A stretch of DNA of 64,000 nucleotides from Rhinopomastus cyanomelas (Eukaryota; Chordata; Aves; Bucerotiformes; Rhinopomastidae): contig VXBP01000403.1 in NCBI GenBank assembly GCA_013400115.1, forward strand, positions 101,319 to 165,318. The letters are read 5' to 3'. The notes under the pieces were generated by a model, which made no database searches, was not told the DNA's origin, and saw nothing but the letters and a program-made list of their open reading frames with translations. The translations under genes and the position numbers were made by a program. Each line of letters opens with the position of its first letter. Position 1 is the first letter of the stretch. Shown piece after piece: positions 12,240 to 24,075 of this stretch.

Positions 12240-12450
12240 ACATGAAGGAAAAGCTCTTCATGGAGAGAGTTGTCAGGCACCCTGGGGCTGCCCAGGGTGG
12301 TGGTTGAGTCCCCACCCCTGGCTGAGTTTAACAGTCCCTTAGATGTAGTGTTGGGGGATCTGGTTTAGGGGTGACCTTGTAGAGTAGGGTTGATGGTTGG
12401 TCTTGAAGATCCCGAGGGTCTGCTCCAACCTGAATGGTTCTATGATTGCA
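12240..12450 (+). mobile_element. CR1 B-type tail
   Basis: gagagagttgtcaggcacc to ggttctatgatt. Confidence 0.87.
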
Positions 12451-12580
12451 GGGTCTTCTCTGGGGATGTTCAAAATTCACCTGGGTGTGTTCGTTGCAGC
12501 CCACTCTACCTGAACCTGGTTTAGCAAGGGCTTGGATTAGATGGTCTCCAGAGGTCTCTTGCCATTCTGTGATTCTGTAA
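12451..12580 (+). mobile_element. CR1, older tail
   Basis: Diverged end with ctctggggatgttcaaaa and ttggattagatggtctcc. Confidence 0.6.
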
Positions 12581-12617
12581 TGTCTGTCAAAAGCAGACAG
12601 GAGTTGTCTCTTTGTAA

Positions 12618-12680
12618 TCTAGGTGGTCCTGCTGTGGCAGGGGGGTTGGACTAGATCATCTTTCGAGGTCCCTTTGAATA
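12618..12680 (+). mobile_element. CR1 A-type fragment
   Basis: aatctaggtggtcctgctg to gaggtcccttt; lacks the final tail. Confidence 0.75.
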
Positions 12681-12842
12681 AGCTCAGCTCCCAAGATATA
12701 AGAATATTTAAGAGCAGGAAATCTTCAGTCTAAAGCAGCAGAAAACCTCGCTGTAACCTACTAGAAAATTCAGATTGCCTTTATTAGTAAGGAATAGTCA
12801 TGAGTTTCATCAACACACAGTTCTGTGGGAAAACTTAGCAAA

Positions 12843-12979
12843 TTAGGTTGTGGAGACATTGAAAACCCACCTGGGTTTTCCTGTGCGACCGGGTCTAGGG
12901 GATCCTGCTGTAGCGGGAGGATTGGACTGCGTGACCTTTCGAGGTCCCCTCCAAGCCCTGAAGTTCTGTGATTCTGTGA
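12843..12979 (+). mobile_element. CR1 A-type tail
   Basis: gttgtggagacattgaaaac to gttctgtgattctgtga. Confidence 0.87.
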
Positions 12980-13855
12980 AACTCCTAAGTGCTCAGAGGA
13001 GCCAGCCTTAGCACCCATGTCTTAAGTATGAAACAGCTAAATGCTGAATAACTGATTGTTTCTCCCTTTCTCTGGCCCATTTGATGGTTCCTTATTAAAG
13101 AGAAAAGGTGGAGGAGCAGAGAGGGTCAGTTCATCATTCTTCTCTTTCCCACAATAAAGGGTTGTTTGTAAATCCAGTCTGTGTGGTCAAGGTAGGCCAC
13201 ATCTGGGAGTCCTGAGGTGGAAAGGGTAAAGGAACAGTAGTCTGTTGCTGCTGCATTTTGAGACTGAATCTGTGTTTTCCTCAAGGATTAGGCAAGAGCT
13301 GGGACTGAGTTTTTGTCGTATGGTTTTGGGGCTTCACTCAGAAGGAAATGCAGGCTTCAAGAGGCTCTCGAGCTGTGCTGTAAGAACATTTATTTATGGG
13401 TTTCTGTGGAAATGGTATCATTTTTTTCCATCCCAGTGTTCTTTCATCTTACAAAAGACTTCTTTAAGTGCTGAAGAGTTATTTGCTGTCTTTCATCTTC
13501 CGTAGGAGTGTTTCCTTCTGCATCTTTTACTGTGCTGCTCTGAGAGACAATTACACTTCCGGGATCTCTGCTGATGCGGTTGGCATTTGGGGCAGAATTT
13601 ATAGCCGTTGTATTTGTTGTCTAAATGCTTCACTCTTCCTAAACACGACAAGACGACCTTAAACTAATGTTACTTCTAGTCTGTGCACCGCTTTGTGCGT
13701 GAGATAAAGGGGTGACGTGGACCGAGCTCCTTGCCGCGTCCCTCTTGTGGCTGGGCAGCAGGGAAGGGTGGCCGTGTCGCTGGTGATCCACTCCTATTTG
13801 TTCAAAGAGTGTTTCTGTTCTGGGTTAGAGAAGTGTATTCCAGGCCTTGTTTTCA

Positions 13856-13938
13856 GAGGTGGTCCTGCTCCAGCAGGGGGCTTGGACTGGATGATCTTTC
13901 AAGGTCCCTTCCAGTCCCTAATGTTCTGTGATTCTGGG
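13856..13938 (+). mobile_element. CR1 A-type fragment
   Basis: gaggtggtcctgctccagc to ttctgtgattct. Confidence 0.8.
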
Positions 13939-14057
13939 ATTCAGTCGTACTTGCTCGAAGACTGTTTCTGCTCTGGTTTGGAGAAGCGTGTTCCAACCTC
14001 CTGTTACACTTGGTAGGGGGTCCCAGCTTCCAAGGGCACTTTTTACAGCAGTCCACA

Positions 14058-14128
14058 GCAGCCCCAGCTCCCTCAGCCTTTCCTCAGCAGGGACATGCTC
14101 CCCTCCCTTCATCATCTCTGTGCCTCTG
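14058..14128 (-). mobile_element. CR1 A-type head fragment
   Basis: Only the 5' blocks remain: ccccagctccctcagccttt and cctcagcagggacatgctcc. Confidence 0.65.
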
Positions 14129-14762
14129 TTTAAGTGGAGAGAGCTCTGCTTCCTTGGCTGCATCCGTTCGCACTAGATTGCTAGACTTATTGGAATCGCA
14201 CTCTGAAGCAGAGGTAAATTGATGTCTGATGCAGTCACTGCAAGGGCTGCAGAGCTTCTACTTTTCCAGGTAATTATCTTTGAATGAAATGCTATATTAA
14301 GGACAGGAATTAGTGAATGCAAGAAAGTGGCTCAACAATGTGAAGCTATTAGGGCTCGTCCGAGGAGAAGCTTTATGATATTTATCGGGCATACTGGTCT
14401 GTCCTCAGCCGAAGAGCTGTGTAGGTGGGACTAAAGAGACCCGGCTCCCTCAGCCTTTCCTCCCCCTCTTCTGACCTCAAGAGAAGAAACAGACACCAGT
14501 GTTGTGAACAGCTTTGTGAAAAATGCCTGATCTTCCTGTTCCACTTCACAGAATGATCCAGGCTAGAAGGAACTCCAGGAGATCTGTGGGCAGGCCGCGT
14601 GCTCAAAGCAGGTTCAACACGGAGCTTAGACAAAATTAAGACCTTTAACACTCAGATGGAAATGGGACATCCTGTCTTATGCTGGTTTATGTGCCACAGC
14701 TGGTTATATAAAAAGGTTCAACTCTCAAACCCTTGTTTCAGCTAATTATACCTCCATCCTAG

Positions 14763-14891
14763 AACATGAAGGATTGGAAGGGCCCTCAAAAGATCATCCA
14801 ACCCAATCCCCTTGCCCCAGCAGGATCCCCTAGATCCAGTCGCACAGGAACATGTCCAGGTGGGTTTAAGCATCTCCAGAGAAGGAGGAGG
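14763..14891 (-). mobile_element. CR1 A-type tail
   Basis: gaacatgaaggattggaagg to catctccagagaaggagga. Confidence 0.85.
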
Positions 14892-15032
14892 AAACTGTAG
14901 GATTTAATTTTATTTCTGCAGAAGCATCACAAATCTGTTGAATTCATGGAAGTGTGGCCAGTGAGAGTTCTGTGCAAAACAGACTTGCTGTGAGGGATCA
15001 CTGAGGAGGCAGCAGCCAGCTAGCTTGCATCC

Positions 15033-15150
15033 ACCTGTTGGACTCAAAAGCACTTAGATGTGGTGGTGGAGGAGGGTCTGGTTGAGGGGTGACCTGTTGG
15101 ACTCAAAAGCACTTAGATGTGGTGGTGGAGGAGGATCTGGTTGAGGGGTG
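15033..15150 (+). repeat. 59-bp tandem duplication
   Basis: Two nearly identical 59-bp units beginning acctgttggactcaaaagc at 15033 and 15092, within the CR1 tail. Confidence 0.9.
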
Positions 15151-15230
15151 ACCTTGTAGAGTAGGGTTGGTGGTTGGACTTGATGATCCCAGGGGTCTTT
15201 TCCAACCTGAGTGGTTCTGTGGTTCTAAGC
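15033..15230 (+). mobile_element. CR1 B-type tail with internal duplication
   Basis: B-type end in which a 59-bp segment is duplicated (starts 15033 and 15092). Confidence 0.85.
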
Positions 15231-16057
15231 CGGTCGTATCTGGGTGACGCTGAGGTTTGTGGCCATAAAGGAACTGCTGGCTTCTCTGTGCAGCTTTCCT
15301 TTTGCAGTCACTTACTGTTGTGGAAATTACACCACTCCCTCCTCTACTAAGACATCTGAGAGAGACTTTCTGATTTCTAGCCTCTTAGTCTCACCTCACT
15401 TCAGAAAGCTGCTCCTGCTCCCCAAGTAGAAGGTTTCTGAGGTAGAAGAGTCTGGGTTTTTCCTGTGTGAACACTGGCCTGAAGAATTCCCGTGGCTGCT
15501 CTCTGCAACCTGTTCTTATCTGTGTGTTGTTTTAACACTCTGGTCATCAGCTGGGCCACAGAGTGGTTTGCTGAAGGATGCCTTCTTAGTTATCATCTTC
15601 CCACAGACGCTCAATCTTTCATTCTCCAGCAGGGCTTGCTTTAAAAACACCAGGTACTCCTCCTCCCTGACAATTTTCAATCTGTTTCTCATCAGCCCTC
15701 GGGAGGAACAAAATGATTTTGAGGAGAAAGTGTTTCAAAGCACTTTTGAAAGGTTCGCTTGGCCAGCTGGCAAAATTAGGGACTGTGGATGCTGCGGGGC
15801 TGTGGGAGCACAGAGAGGGGTCAAATGCCTCTCATCTGGGGTCTGCTGGTGAGGATTAGGTCTGTGGGCAAAGAGCCTCGGGTTCAAAGGTCGCTGCAGA
15901 CGCGGAGGTTAGCTGGTAAACCATTTACCAATCCCTACTTCCAAACCAGTCATAGACTGGAGCTACATAGGGGTCCTATTTCTGACAAAATTCAGCAGCT
16001 TGACTTTCTGGTATCCAGAGGACTCAGTATCAGTTAGGAGCTGTGACTTGTAAGGAG

Positions 16058-16139
16058 CAGATCCTGCTGTGGCAGGGGAATGGGACTGGGTGACCTTTCG
16101 AGGTCCCTTCTGATCCCTGATGTTCTGTGATTCCGTGAG
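16058..16139 (+). mobile_element. CR1 A-type fragment
   Basis: gatcctgctgtggcagggg to ttctgtgattccgtg. Confidence 0.85.
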
Positions 16140-16610
16140 TCCAGAGGTTCCCTGGGTCCAAGCAGTCACATCAGTGACCACCTGGAACCCTGGCAAGGTA
16201 CTTCTCTGAGTTAGCCTTGCCAAACAGAAATCAAAGTCACAGACCTGCCTCCTAGGTTCAGCTTTAAGGCAAAAACCCCTCATTAGCCTGTACCCCAAGT
16301 CCAGAGCTCTGTCAGCCACCCCCAAGGCTTCCTGGAGAAGCAGCTGCAAGAACCACCCAGGGCCTCCAGCTGGCTGACAGCCTCCATCACCCTGAGCAGC
16401 CTCACCTGGGGCTCAGCCACACCCGCAGCCTTTATTAGGCTCAGCCCTCAGCCCCTGGAACCTTCTTGGAGTTGAGCTGTGCAGATGCTCCTCCAGCCCT
16501 GTCTCCTGGATGGACCGCAGCCGGGCCAGCACCGTAAGTCGCTTTTCTTTTTGAGGTCTGGGAGCAGGACCTCTTTGTCCTCTGTTTGAGCACTAAGGTT
16601 ATATAGAATC

Positions 16611-16765
16611 TACACAGACCATTAGGGGTTGGAAGGGGCCCCAGGATGCCCTCAAATCCCACCCCCCTGCTGAAGCAGGACCATAGGATTTAGGGCAGGT
16701 CGCACAGGAACAGATCCAGACAGGCCGTGGAAGTCTCCAGGGAAGCAGACTCCACGACCCCCCTG
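16611..16765 (-). mobile_element. CR1 A-type tail
   Basis: accattaggggttggaagg to gactccacgaccccc. Confidence 0.82.
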
Positions 16766-17440
16766 GTTTGCCTGTCTCTTGTTGTCTGGCCTGTTGTTCA
16801 CTGACCCCTCTTACATCTCTCTTCTGCCCCTGTTTTAACAGGGTGAACAGAGCTGCACCCCGTGTTCATTGTACTGCGCCGCACAAGTCCATACCAGCTG
16901 TGATTTATGAAGGTGCTCTGGCCTCCTTTTACTCTCCTAGTAATTTCTAGCCTTCTGCTTGCTTTCTAAACCGGCTTATCTGATGTTTTTATGATATTAT
17001 TCTAACCCCAAGATCTCGTTTTGGAGTTGGGTCAGGTCTGAGCCCATTTTTTCATGAGTCTGTTGGACTCTACAGCCTCCAGGATGCTTTTAACTCTTCG
17101 GAGAGGAAATTGCTAGATGAACGACGATCGAGTTTGGGATAAGAGGAAGCTAATGAGGCCTAGTGTGTGTAAACCACACTTTTCTTCGCATGCTTGTGTC
17201 TGCGTGTCTTCCAGGGCGATTTTAACTCAAACCCATTGCAGTGATACACAGCAAACGACAGAAAAACCTGGTTTGGAAACATAAAGGCACCAAACGGTGT
17301 CTGTGGCTTCTGACTTGTGGAATGAACGGGGAAACACAAAGACACTAAATCGTGGGAGTCGCAGGAAAGATTTCCTGGACTCGCTTTCTCTGGAGGGGCG
17401 AACAGAGTGGAATCGGGAGGCACGCGAGATTTTGAATGAA

Positions 17441-17571
17441 TTAAAGTCCCCATCCCTGGGTGAGTTTAAAAGTTGCTCAGATGTAGGCTTGGGGTGACCT
17501 TGTAGAGCAGAGTTGATGGTTGGACTTGATGATCCCGGGGGTCTTTTCCAACCCGAATGATTCTACGGTTC
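17441..17571 (+). mobile_element. CR1 B-type tail
   Basis: agtccccatccctgggtgag to gattctacggtt. Confidence 0.85.
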
Positions 17572-18289
17572 ATACTCGGAGAAAGATGCAACCAGACCTA
17601 AAGATCCTCTCTGTTCCCTTGAGACTGTGAAGGGACGCTTGCTGATAGGATCCAGCTTTGATATGAAGGAATATTAGATGCTGAGAATAAGGGAGTGTTG
17701 GATGCTGCTAACAGAGAAAGGGAATCTACAGGTTCCAGTGTCTGGAGTGCTGAAAAGGCCGGGTGAAAACTGTGTTTAAGGACTTCCCATCCATCGGAAA
17801 GCCCGGTACTGGTTGCTTGGGAGTGCCAGCAGTTCTCAAAGCCGGTTTTGGTTTGTGTTTAAATTGTTCTCTCTTCCTTGGATAGTTTGCTTCCTCCTTC
17901 TCTAGAGGTAGTACTTTTCCAAGTGCCCGAGGACTCCAGAGTGGACCCCGTCTGAGGCTGCCTGTACCTCACAGCTCCATTTCCTGTGCACTTTCCTTAT
18001 TACTTGCCGGTCTCTCCCACCCGTTTGATGCTGAAGTTTATATCTCAGCCCCAAAATGCCTGTGCCTCCTCTAGCTCAGAGCCCAGCTTAATCTTCCCTT
18101 TGTGGATGGGCTTTATCTTTATATTTTTCTTGTAAGCTTTCCACAACGGGAGATTTTGTTCCACTGTAAGGTCTTTTATTGTTCTAATTGGTGTGGCTGC
18201 TTTGATAACGCCCCGGGGTTCAGGGTCACGTAGCGCCAGAGACGTTGCAGGAATGTGCAGCAGTGACAAAGATGGTTTCTCTTGTAGTT

Positions 18290-18362
18290 CATAGGATCAT
18301 AGGATGTTAGGGGTTGGAAGGGGCCCAAGAGATCATCAGGTCCAACCCCTGTTACTACAGCC
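18290..18362 (-). mobile_element. CR1 fragment
   Basis: cataggatcataggatgtta, then ggttggaaggggcccaag; tail end only. Confidence 0.75.
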
Positions 18363-18589
18363 TTTTGACAGGAGGGCTCCTGCGTTCGATTCTGATGGTG
18401 CTACTATCTTTCCTTCCCTTACTTCTGTTTGTCTCCTTCTATAGCATTTTTACTGCTAGAGTCTAAGCCCGTCTTATGGTAGGATTTAAAAACTGCTTCT
18501 TATGTCATTGTGCAGAGCACAGGCTCAGCAACAGCATGGTGTTTGATTAACGTTGGTCTAGGGTCTTCTGTATGGCCAACTGATCTCCT

Positions 18590-19066
18590 CAGTTCCAGAA
18601 GGACAGAGAGCTGCTGGAGAGAGCCCAGCGCAGAGCCGCAAAGATGATGGAGGGAGTGGAACCTCTCCCTGCTGAGGAAAGACTGAGGGAGCTGGGGCTC
18701 CTGAGCTTGGAAAGAAGGAGACTCATTAATGTTGATCAATACGTGAAGGGTGGGTGTCAGGAGGATGGAGCCAGGCTCTGCTCAGGGGCACCCAGTGACA
18801 GGACAAGGGGCAGTGGGTGTCAGCTGGAGCAGGGGAGGTTCCACATCAATCCGAGAAGAAACTTCTTGACAGTGAGCGTGCCAGAGCCCTGGAAGGGGCT
18901 GCCCAGGGGGCTTGTGGAGTCTCCTTCTCTGGAGATGTTTAAGACCCGCCTGGATGTGTTCCTGTTCTAGGAACAGGATCACCTGTGGTCTAGGTGATCC
19001 TGCTGTGGCAGGGAGATTGGACTAGACGATGTTTTGAGGTCCCTTCCAGTCCTTAATGTTCCGTGA
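18590..19066 (+). mobile_element. CR1 A-type, long
   Basis: About 480 bp from ttccagaaggacagagagc to ttccgtgaca, with a small internal inverted duplication at gttctaggaacaggatcacc. Confidence 0.92.
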
Positions 19067-19195
19067 CATCTTGTCACTTTGGCATTCATTGGGTGGCGAT
19101 GCTCCCTGGTGTGCTGGACTCCAAGTGCACTAGTCCTGACACTACAGCTCTACAAAGAGTCCAGCTCTCCAGCTGCTGAAGTAAGATTCTGTACG

Positions 19196-19247
19196 TCACA
19201 GAACACTAGGGGGTTGGAAGGGACCTCGAAAGATCATCCAGTCCAAT
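19196..19247 (-). mobile_element. CR1 A-type end fragment
   Basis: acagaacactagggggttgg then gacctcgaaagatcatcc. It lies 143 bp before ESR1 exon 4. Confidence 0.8.
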
Positions 19248-19389
19248 ATCTTCTGAAGGTGTTTTCAGAAAATAAAGCAGGAGTTAATGTTATCCAGGTC
19301 TGTCCGCAGTCGCTGCTGACGGGCTGGAGCCCTGTGTGTGTCACACGTGTGTTGAAGGAAAGGAGCTGATTGTGTTCTTGTGTCTCCAG

Positions 19390-19725
19390 GAATCCGGAAA
19401 GACCGCAGAGGTGGGCGAATGATGAAACAGAAACGTCAAAGAGAAGAGCAGGATTCCAGGAACGGGGAGGCTTCCTCCACGGAGCTGCGAGCTCCCACGC
19501 TCTGGACAAGTCCGCTGGTGGTTAAACATAACAAGAAGAACAGTCCAGCCCTGTCCCTGACAGCAGAACAGATGGTCAGTGCTTTGCTGGAAGCTGAGCC
19601 ACCCATCATTTATTCTGAATATGACCCAAATAGACCATTCAACGAAGCCTCCATGATGACCCTGTTGACCAATCTTGCAGACAGAGAATTGGTGCACATG
19701 ATCAACTGGGCAAAGAGAGTTCCAG
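19390..19725 (+). CDS. ESR1: ESR1 exon 4: hinge and start of ligand-binding domain
   Basis: 336-nt exon, the same length as exon 4 of human ESR1, between gtgtctccag and gtaagg. It starts with the basic hinge (GIRKDRRGGRMMKQKRQRE), which carries nuclear localisation signals in the family. A variable linker follows, then helices 1-3 of the ligand-binding domain (SLTAEQMVSALLEAEPPI..., ASMMTLLTNLADRELVHM). The glutamate in DRELVHM corresponds to human Glu353, which contacts the oestrogen A ring. The lysine in NWAKRVP corresponds to Lys362 of the coactivator charge clamp. These residue numbers are recalled from the human receptor, not computed. Losing this exon would keep the frame, since 336 is divisible by 3. 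Confidence 0.97.
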
Positions 19726-19983
19726 GTAAGGAATCAAAAGCCCCAGGAGACTATAAAACCTTCTCATGCCAAACAAGCAGGCAGAGGTCAGGCAGTTTTT
19801 TCACTCTGCTTATTCTAATTTGAAGTAAATTGTTTGCTCAGGTATAAAGAACCTTAACACCCCCCCCAATTTTACGTCAGTTGGTTTATAAAAAGCTGTA
19901 GTGTGGTGTCACTGACTTTTGAAGAAAAGATTCATTCAAGAAGAGTAGTCAATATTCAAGGATATGGGAGCCCCATTACAGAA

Positions 19984-20034
19984 TGACTGGATGATCTTTC
20001 AGGGTCCCTTCCAATCCCTGATGTTCTGTGAAGT
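19984..20034 (+). mobile_element. CR1 A-type end fragment
   Basis: gactggatgatctttcaggg to gttctgtgaag. It is complementary to the fragment at 19196-19247 across exon 4. Confidence 0.8.
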
Positions 20035-20489
20035 CTCTGGTACTTAACTGCTTCTCCTAAGGAAACACTTCTTGATGAGGAATCTGTTGCACGCGCAGCA
20101 CTTCTAGCTTTGTAGCGGTCCCAGCACACACAGGGGTTTCTGCTGTGTGGTTGTGCAGAAGCCTTTCATGTCATGAGCGTGTTGTCGCTGCTCTGTGAAG
20201 GTGTTTGAGGAGGCACGAGCACAGCTCTCGCCCACGTAGCGCATTACCTCAGCAGCCTTACTTACCTCAGCTGTGCCACTTCGCTTTCTCCCTTGGCTTG
20301 GCAGGGCTCCTCCTTGTAAACCAGCCACCCATAAACTCTGAGTCTTTTCCAGTCGTGGTGTGTTCCCTTTGTGCTGCTTTTCTCATGTCACTTTGTGGGC
20401 TCCAGCTGTGACCAGTGAGAACCACTGTGGGGTTTGTTTCTCATCGGGTCTAAGAAGAAGTTGCATGAGGATTCCATTCCTGACAAAGT

Positions 20490-20750
20490 CATAGAATCAC
20501 AGAAGATTAGGGATGGGAAGGGACCTGGAAAGATCACCCAGTCCCATCCCCCTGCCAGAGCAGGATCCCCTAGATCCAGTCACACAGGAACATGGCCAGG
20601 TGGGTTTTAATTGTCTCCAGAGAAGGAGACTCCACAACCCCCCTGGGCAGCCCCTGCCAGGGCTCTGGCACCCTCACCGGGACGAAGGTCCTTCTCACAC
20701 TGGTGTGGAACCTCCTGTGCTCCAGCTGACAGACACCCACTGCCCCTTGT
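20490..20750 (-). mobile_element. CR1 A-type
   Basis: tcatagaatcacagaagatt to cccactgccccttgt; intact blocks, little divergence. Confidence 0.92.
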
Positions 20751-20867
20751 ATGTGAGACCACTTTGCAGATATGAAGTTCCCTACACACACAGGGCTTTT
20801 AAATGCAAGATCCAAGGCTGACTGTTCAGAACATTCCAGAGTAACAAGTATTGGAGTCCCACACTTT

Positions 20868-20932
20868 GAATGGTGGGGGTTGGACTGGATGATCTTTCCA
20901 AGTGCCTTCAATCCCTGATACTCTGTGATTCG
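20868..20932 (+). mobile_element. CR1 A-type end fragment
   Basis: gggggttggactggatgatc to actctgtgattc. Confidence 0.75.
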
Positions 20933-21542
20933 ATGGCAGGCAAGTTCCTTTGATAATAGATGTTCAGAGCTGAAGTTCTACTGGTCTTGGCAAACGAAGA
21001 AGCAAAGCCGAGCATCCACAGTCCCCATTTTTGTCCTTTTAGCCAAAACTTAAGGAAACTTAGACTGCAATATTTCATCTCTAAAAGAAATGATCCTTTA
21101 TAAAAACATTTCCTGCTATTTTTCTTCTGCTGATAAGCAATTTACACGCTTGGATGAACAGATCTGTCTGAGAGGCTTCAGCTATGCCGAACCCGGAGCT
21201 TTCCAAGAAACGCTCATTAATTTCCACTCTAAGTCAACAGTAACTAATGATCCCCCGCTGATTTATTTATTTCTTAGAATAATTTACAAAAAGAATCTGC
21301 CATTGTTGGAAAGCACTGGTGCGATGTGCCAGTGCCCGCGTGCACGTCCATTGTTGCCTGGTCGCAGAAGCCGGCCCTTTTCGCTCCGCGTCTTTAATAC
21401 CTGCAGCCCGATTCTTTGTGTCTCTCCAGTGCCACATCTTGGAGTCCAGGCAGCTCTGATGCTGGGCTACAGGTTATTTTAATACTATCTCTGTTAGTTT
21501 TCGGTTCAAGTCATTAACTGAAACTCAAATTAAATCGGAGCC

Positions 21543-21755
21543 ACAGAGCGTTGGGGATTGGAAGGGACCTCAAAAGATCATAGAGTGACTAGGGATTGGA
21601 GGGGACCTCAAAAGATCATAGAGTGACTAGGGATTGGAGGGGACCTCAAAAGATCATAGAGTGACGAGGGATTGGAGCGGACCTCGAAAGATCCCCCAGT
21701 CCAACCCCCCCACCACAGCAGGATCCCCTAGATCCAGTTGCACAGGATCATATAC
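21543..21755 (-). mobile_element. CR1 A-type tail carrying a minisatellite
   Basis: acagagcgttggggattgg to gttgcacaggatcata, expanded by the 38-bp repeat. Confidence 0.85.
21554..21705. repeat. 38-bp x 4 tandem repeat
   Basis: Units begin gggattggaRgggacctcaa at 21554, 21592, 21630 and 21668, a constant 38-bp period. The unit is the CR1 3' end plus a short linker (gatcatagagtgact). Confidence 0.95.
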
Positions 21756-22061
21756 AGGATTTTTTAAGAGACATAGTAATGATTGGGAAAGATTTATTGC
21801 AGACTTCTTCTGGACAGACTTTTAACCCCTCTGTGTCGCCGCAGTGGTGCGTTATGTGACACATCTGTTATGCAGCTCATTTATTGTCTCTGATTATCTC
21901 TCCAGGACGTGAACTCTGTGTGTAAAGAGTATGTTGTTTTGTCTGCGTGTTAGCTCTGGGCCGCTGTAAATTTGAGCTGATGAAAGCAGAATCCAGCAGT
22001 GGACTGGGGAATGAGGAGTCTGCGACGGCCTCATTCTCTGTAGGAGTGTCCATAAGAAAAT

Positions 22062-22131
22062 CACAGAGCATTAGGGCTTGGAAGGGACCTCGAAAGATCA
22101 TCCAGTCCCCCTGCCAGAGCACGGCCACCTT
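22062..22131 (-). mobile_element. CR1 A-type end fragment
   Basis: atcacagagcattagggctt to cagtccccctgccagagca. Confidence 0.8.
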
Positions 22132-22587
22132 CCTGAGTTAATATTCTAGAACCCCCTTCTGCTGTGTCCATCCCTCAGTTGCTCTCTCGGAACGTTTCCA
22201 ACCTGAATGATTCTCCCTCTCTTCTCTTTTTGGTACCTTTGTTCCAGTCTGTGCTTTTCAAAATGGTTTTACTGGTCCACTTCCCATCAAGTGTTAGAGA
22301 AGGACAGTGTCTGGACTATGAAGAGGCACTGCCAGGTGACATAAATAGACTTCCCCTGGTGTCTTATCTCGGCAGATGTTTCGCTCCCAGTGCTCTTGCC
22401 TTTGAACTCCAGATGAGCCTCTTTGTCTCTTTGTTATCAGTAGTTGGGGATTCTAAGATGTTGTGGTGAAACTCCATCCCCCGGTCCGATGAGCTCAGAT
22501 CTGCTCCTCTTCAGCTGACAGCAAGTAATTGGTACCACGTTTCCTAGGAGGTCTTTTATTTACAAGTAAGGTTGTAGAGTGGCTTTT

Positions 22588-22785
22588 CACAGAACATCAG
22601 GGGCTGCAAGGGACCTTGAAAGATCATCTGGTGCAATCCCCCCACCACAGCAGGATCCCCTGGATCAGTCACACAGGAACATGGCCAGGTGGGTTTGAAA
22701 CATCTCCAGGGAAAGAAACTCCACAACGCCCCTGGGCAGCCCCTGCCAGGGCTCTTGTCACCCTCACTGGGAAGAAGGTCCTTTT
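22588..22785 (-). mobile_element. CR1 A-type
   Basis: cacagaacatcaggggctgc to ctgggaagaaggtcctttt. Confidence 0.88.
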
Positions 22786-22847
22786 AATAATGAGCAGTCA
22801 GCAGTCACTCAGCGTAAAGCTGATGAGTTGGTGTGCACCGTCCACGG

Positions 22848-23293
22848 GGCTGCTGGAGAGAGTCCAGCACAGAGCCACACAGGTGATGAAGGCAGTGGAG
22901 CATCTCCCTGCTGAGGGAAGGCTGAGGGAGCTGCATCTCTTGAGCTGGGAGAAAAGGAGACTGAGGGGTGACCCCATTAATGGTGATCAATTTGTGAAGG
23001 GTGGGTGTCAGGAGGATGGAGCCAGGCTCTGCTCAGGGGCACCCAGTGACAGGACAGGGGGCAGTGGGTGTGAGCTGGAGCAGAGGAGGTTCCACATCAG
23101 TAGGAGAAGGAACTTCCCAGTGAGGGTGACAGGGGGGCTGCCCAGGGGGGTTGTGGAGTCTCCTTCTCTGGAGACATGTAAAACCCTCCTGGGCATGTTC
23201 CTGTGTGACTTGATCTAGGGGATCCTGCTGTGGCAGGGGGATTGGACTGGATGATCTTTTGGGGTCCCTTCCCATCCCTAATGTTCTGTGATC
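22848..23293 (+). mobile_element. CR1 A-type, long
   Basis: About 445 bp from ggggctgctggagagagtcc to gttctgtgat, with a short deletion in the gacagggggg region. It is inverted relative to the copy just upstream. Confidence 0.92.
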
Positions 23294-23679
23294 AGTTGGC
23301 TGAACAGTTAAAACAACAGCACAGACCAGGAGAGAAGCAGCTCGGGTAGGGGAGGGAGGAGGAGGACGAGGGGAAGAGCGAGGTTGGAGAGGACAGCTTG
23401 TATTTATGAGCGTGTCTTCTGACTTAGTAAAAGTCAGAAAAGAATGTGTAGCCAGCAGCACAGACTATTTGAGCTGGATCTGCTTCGGATGGAAAACATT
23501 CTGCATAGCAGGGACCTCTTAGAGAAATGATGACTTAAAAATAACCTCCTCAAACCTGCTTGTGACCAACTGGTATAAGCTGAGTAGTGCAGCGTGAGGA
23601 ACTGCCGCAGAGGCGATAGAGGCAGCGGGACTGATGCACGCTGCGCACCGTCGTCAGCAGCTGGTGCATGTTGTGTGGT

Positions 23680-23740
23680 GCAAGGGAGGGGAGCTTCTCC
23701 CTGCTGAGGAAAGGCTGAGGGAGCTGGGGAAAAAAAGGAG
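23680..23740 (+). mobile_element. CR1 A-type head fragment
   Basis: agcttctccctgctgaggaa then ggctgagggagctgggg; no tail. Confidence 0.7.
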
Positions 23741-24075
23741 NAGGGATGGATTATGATTAGCAAGCCTTAAAAAACTGCTGTACAATGCTGCAGGAATTTA
23801 TGGTGTTCTAGTGGGGTTTTTTTAATCCTCCAAGTGCTTGGGTTTGTTTAGATAACACAAGGTGAGACACAGACTTGTTATAAAAGTTGTCTGATTAACT
23901 TCCGCTGCCAAACTGGCCGGCAGCCTTCACCAGCAGCCCTCTTATACAGCAGTTGTTGTTGTGATTAGCAGCAAGAGCTGTTTTCTAAATAACTTCCCAA
24001 ACTGCTTGTTTAGAGGGGGAAGAGTGCCAGGGCTTGGTGCTTTTTCATACAGGCAGGTACCTTAGTGTCTATACA

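Larger units (their letters stand above)
11837..19389 (+). other. ESR1: ESR1 intron 3
   Basis: 7,553-bp intron. CR1 tails lie at 12240-12450, 12451-12580, 12618-12680, 12843-12979, 13856-13938, 14058-14128, 14763-14891, 15033-15230, 16058-16139, 16611-16765, 17441-17571, 18290-18362, 18590-19066 and 19196-19247. Stretches 11837-12239, 12980-13855, 14129-14762, 15231-16057, 16140-16610, 16766-17440 and 17572-18289 hold nothing I recognise. Confidence 0.85.

Noticed and set aside
22529..23218. 229-codon + frame
   Set aside because: It is composed of two CR1 copies in opposite orientation. The peptide (EDGARLCSGAPSDRT...) recurs at most A-type CR1 copies and is not the CR1 reverse transcriptase.
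23741..23741. Single N as a sign of a larger misassembly
   Set aside because: It follows a run of A and G (gaaaaaaaggag-like) and is best explained as one uncalled base.
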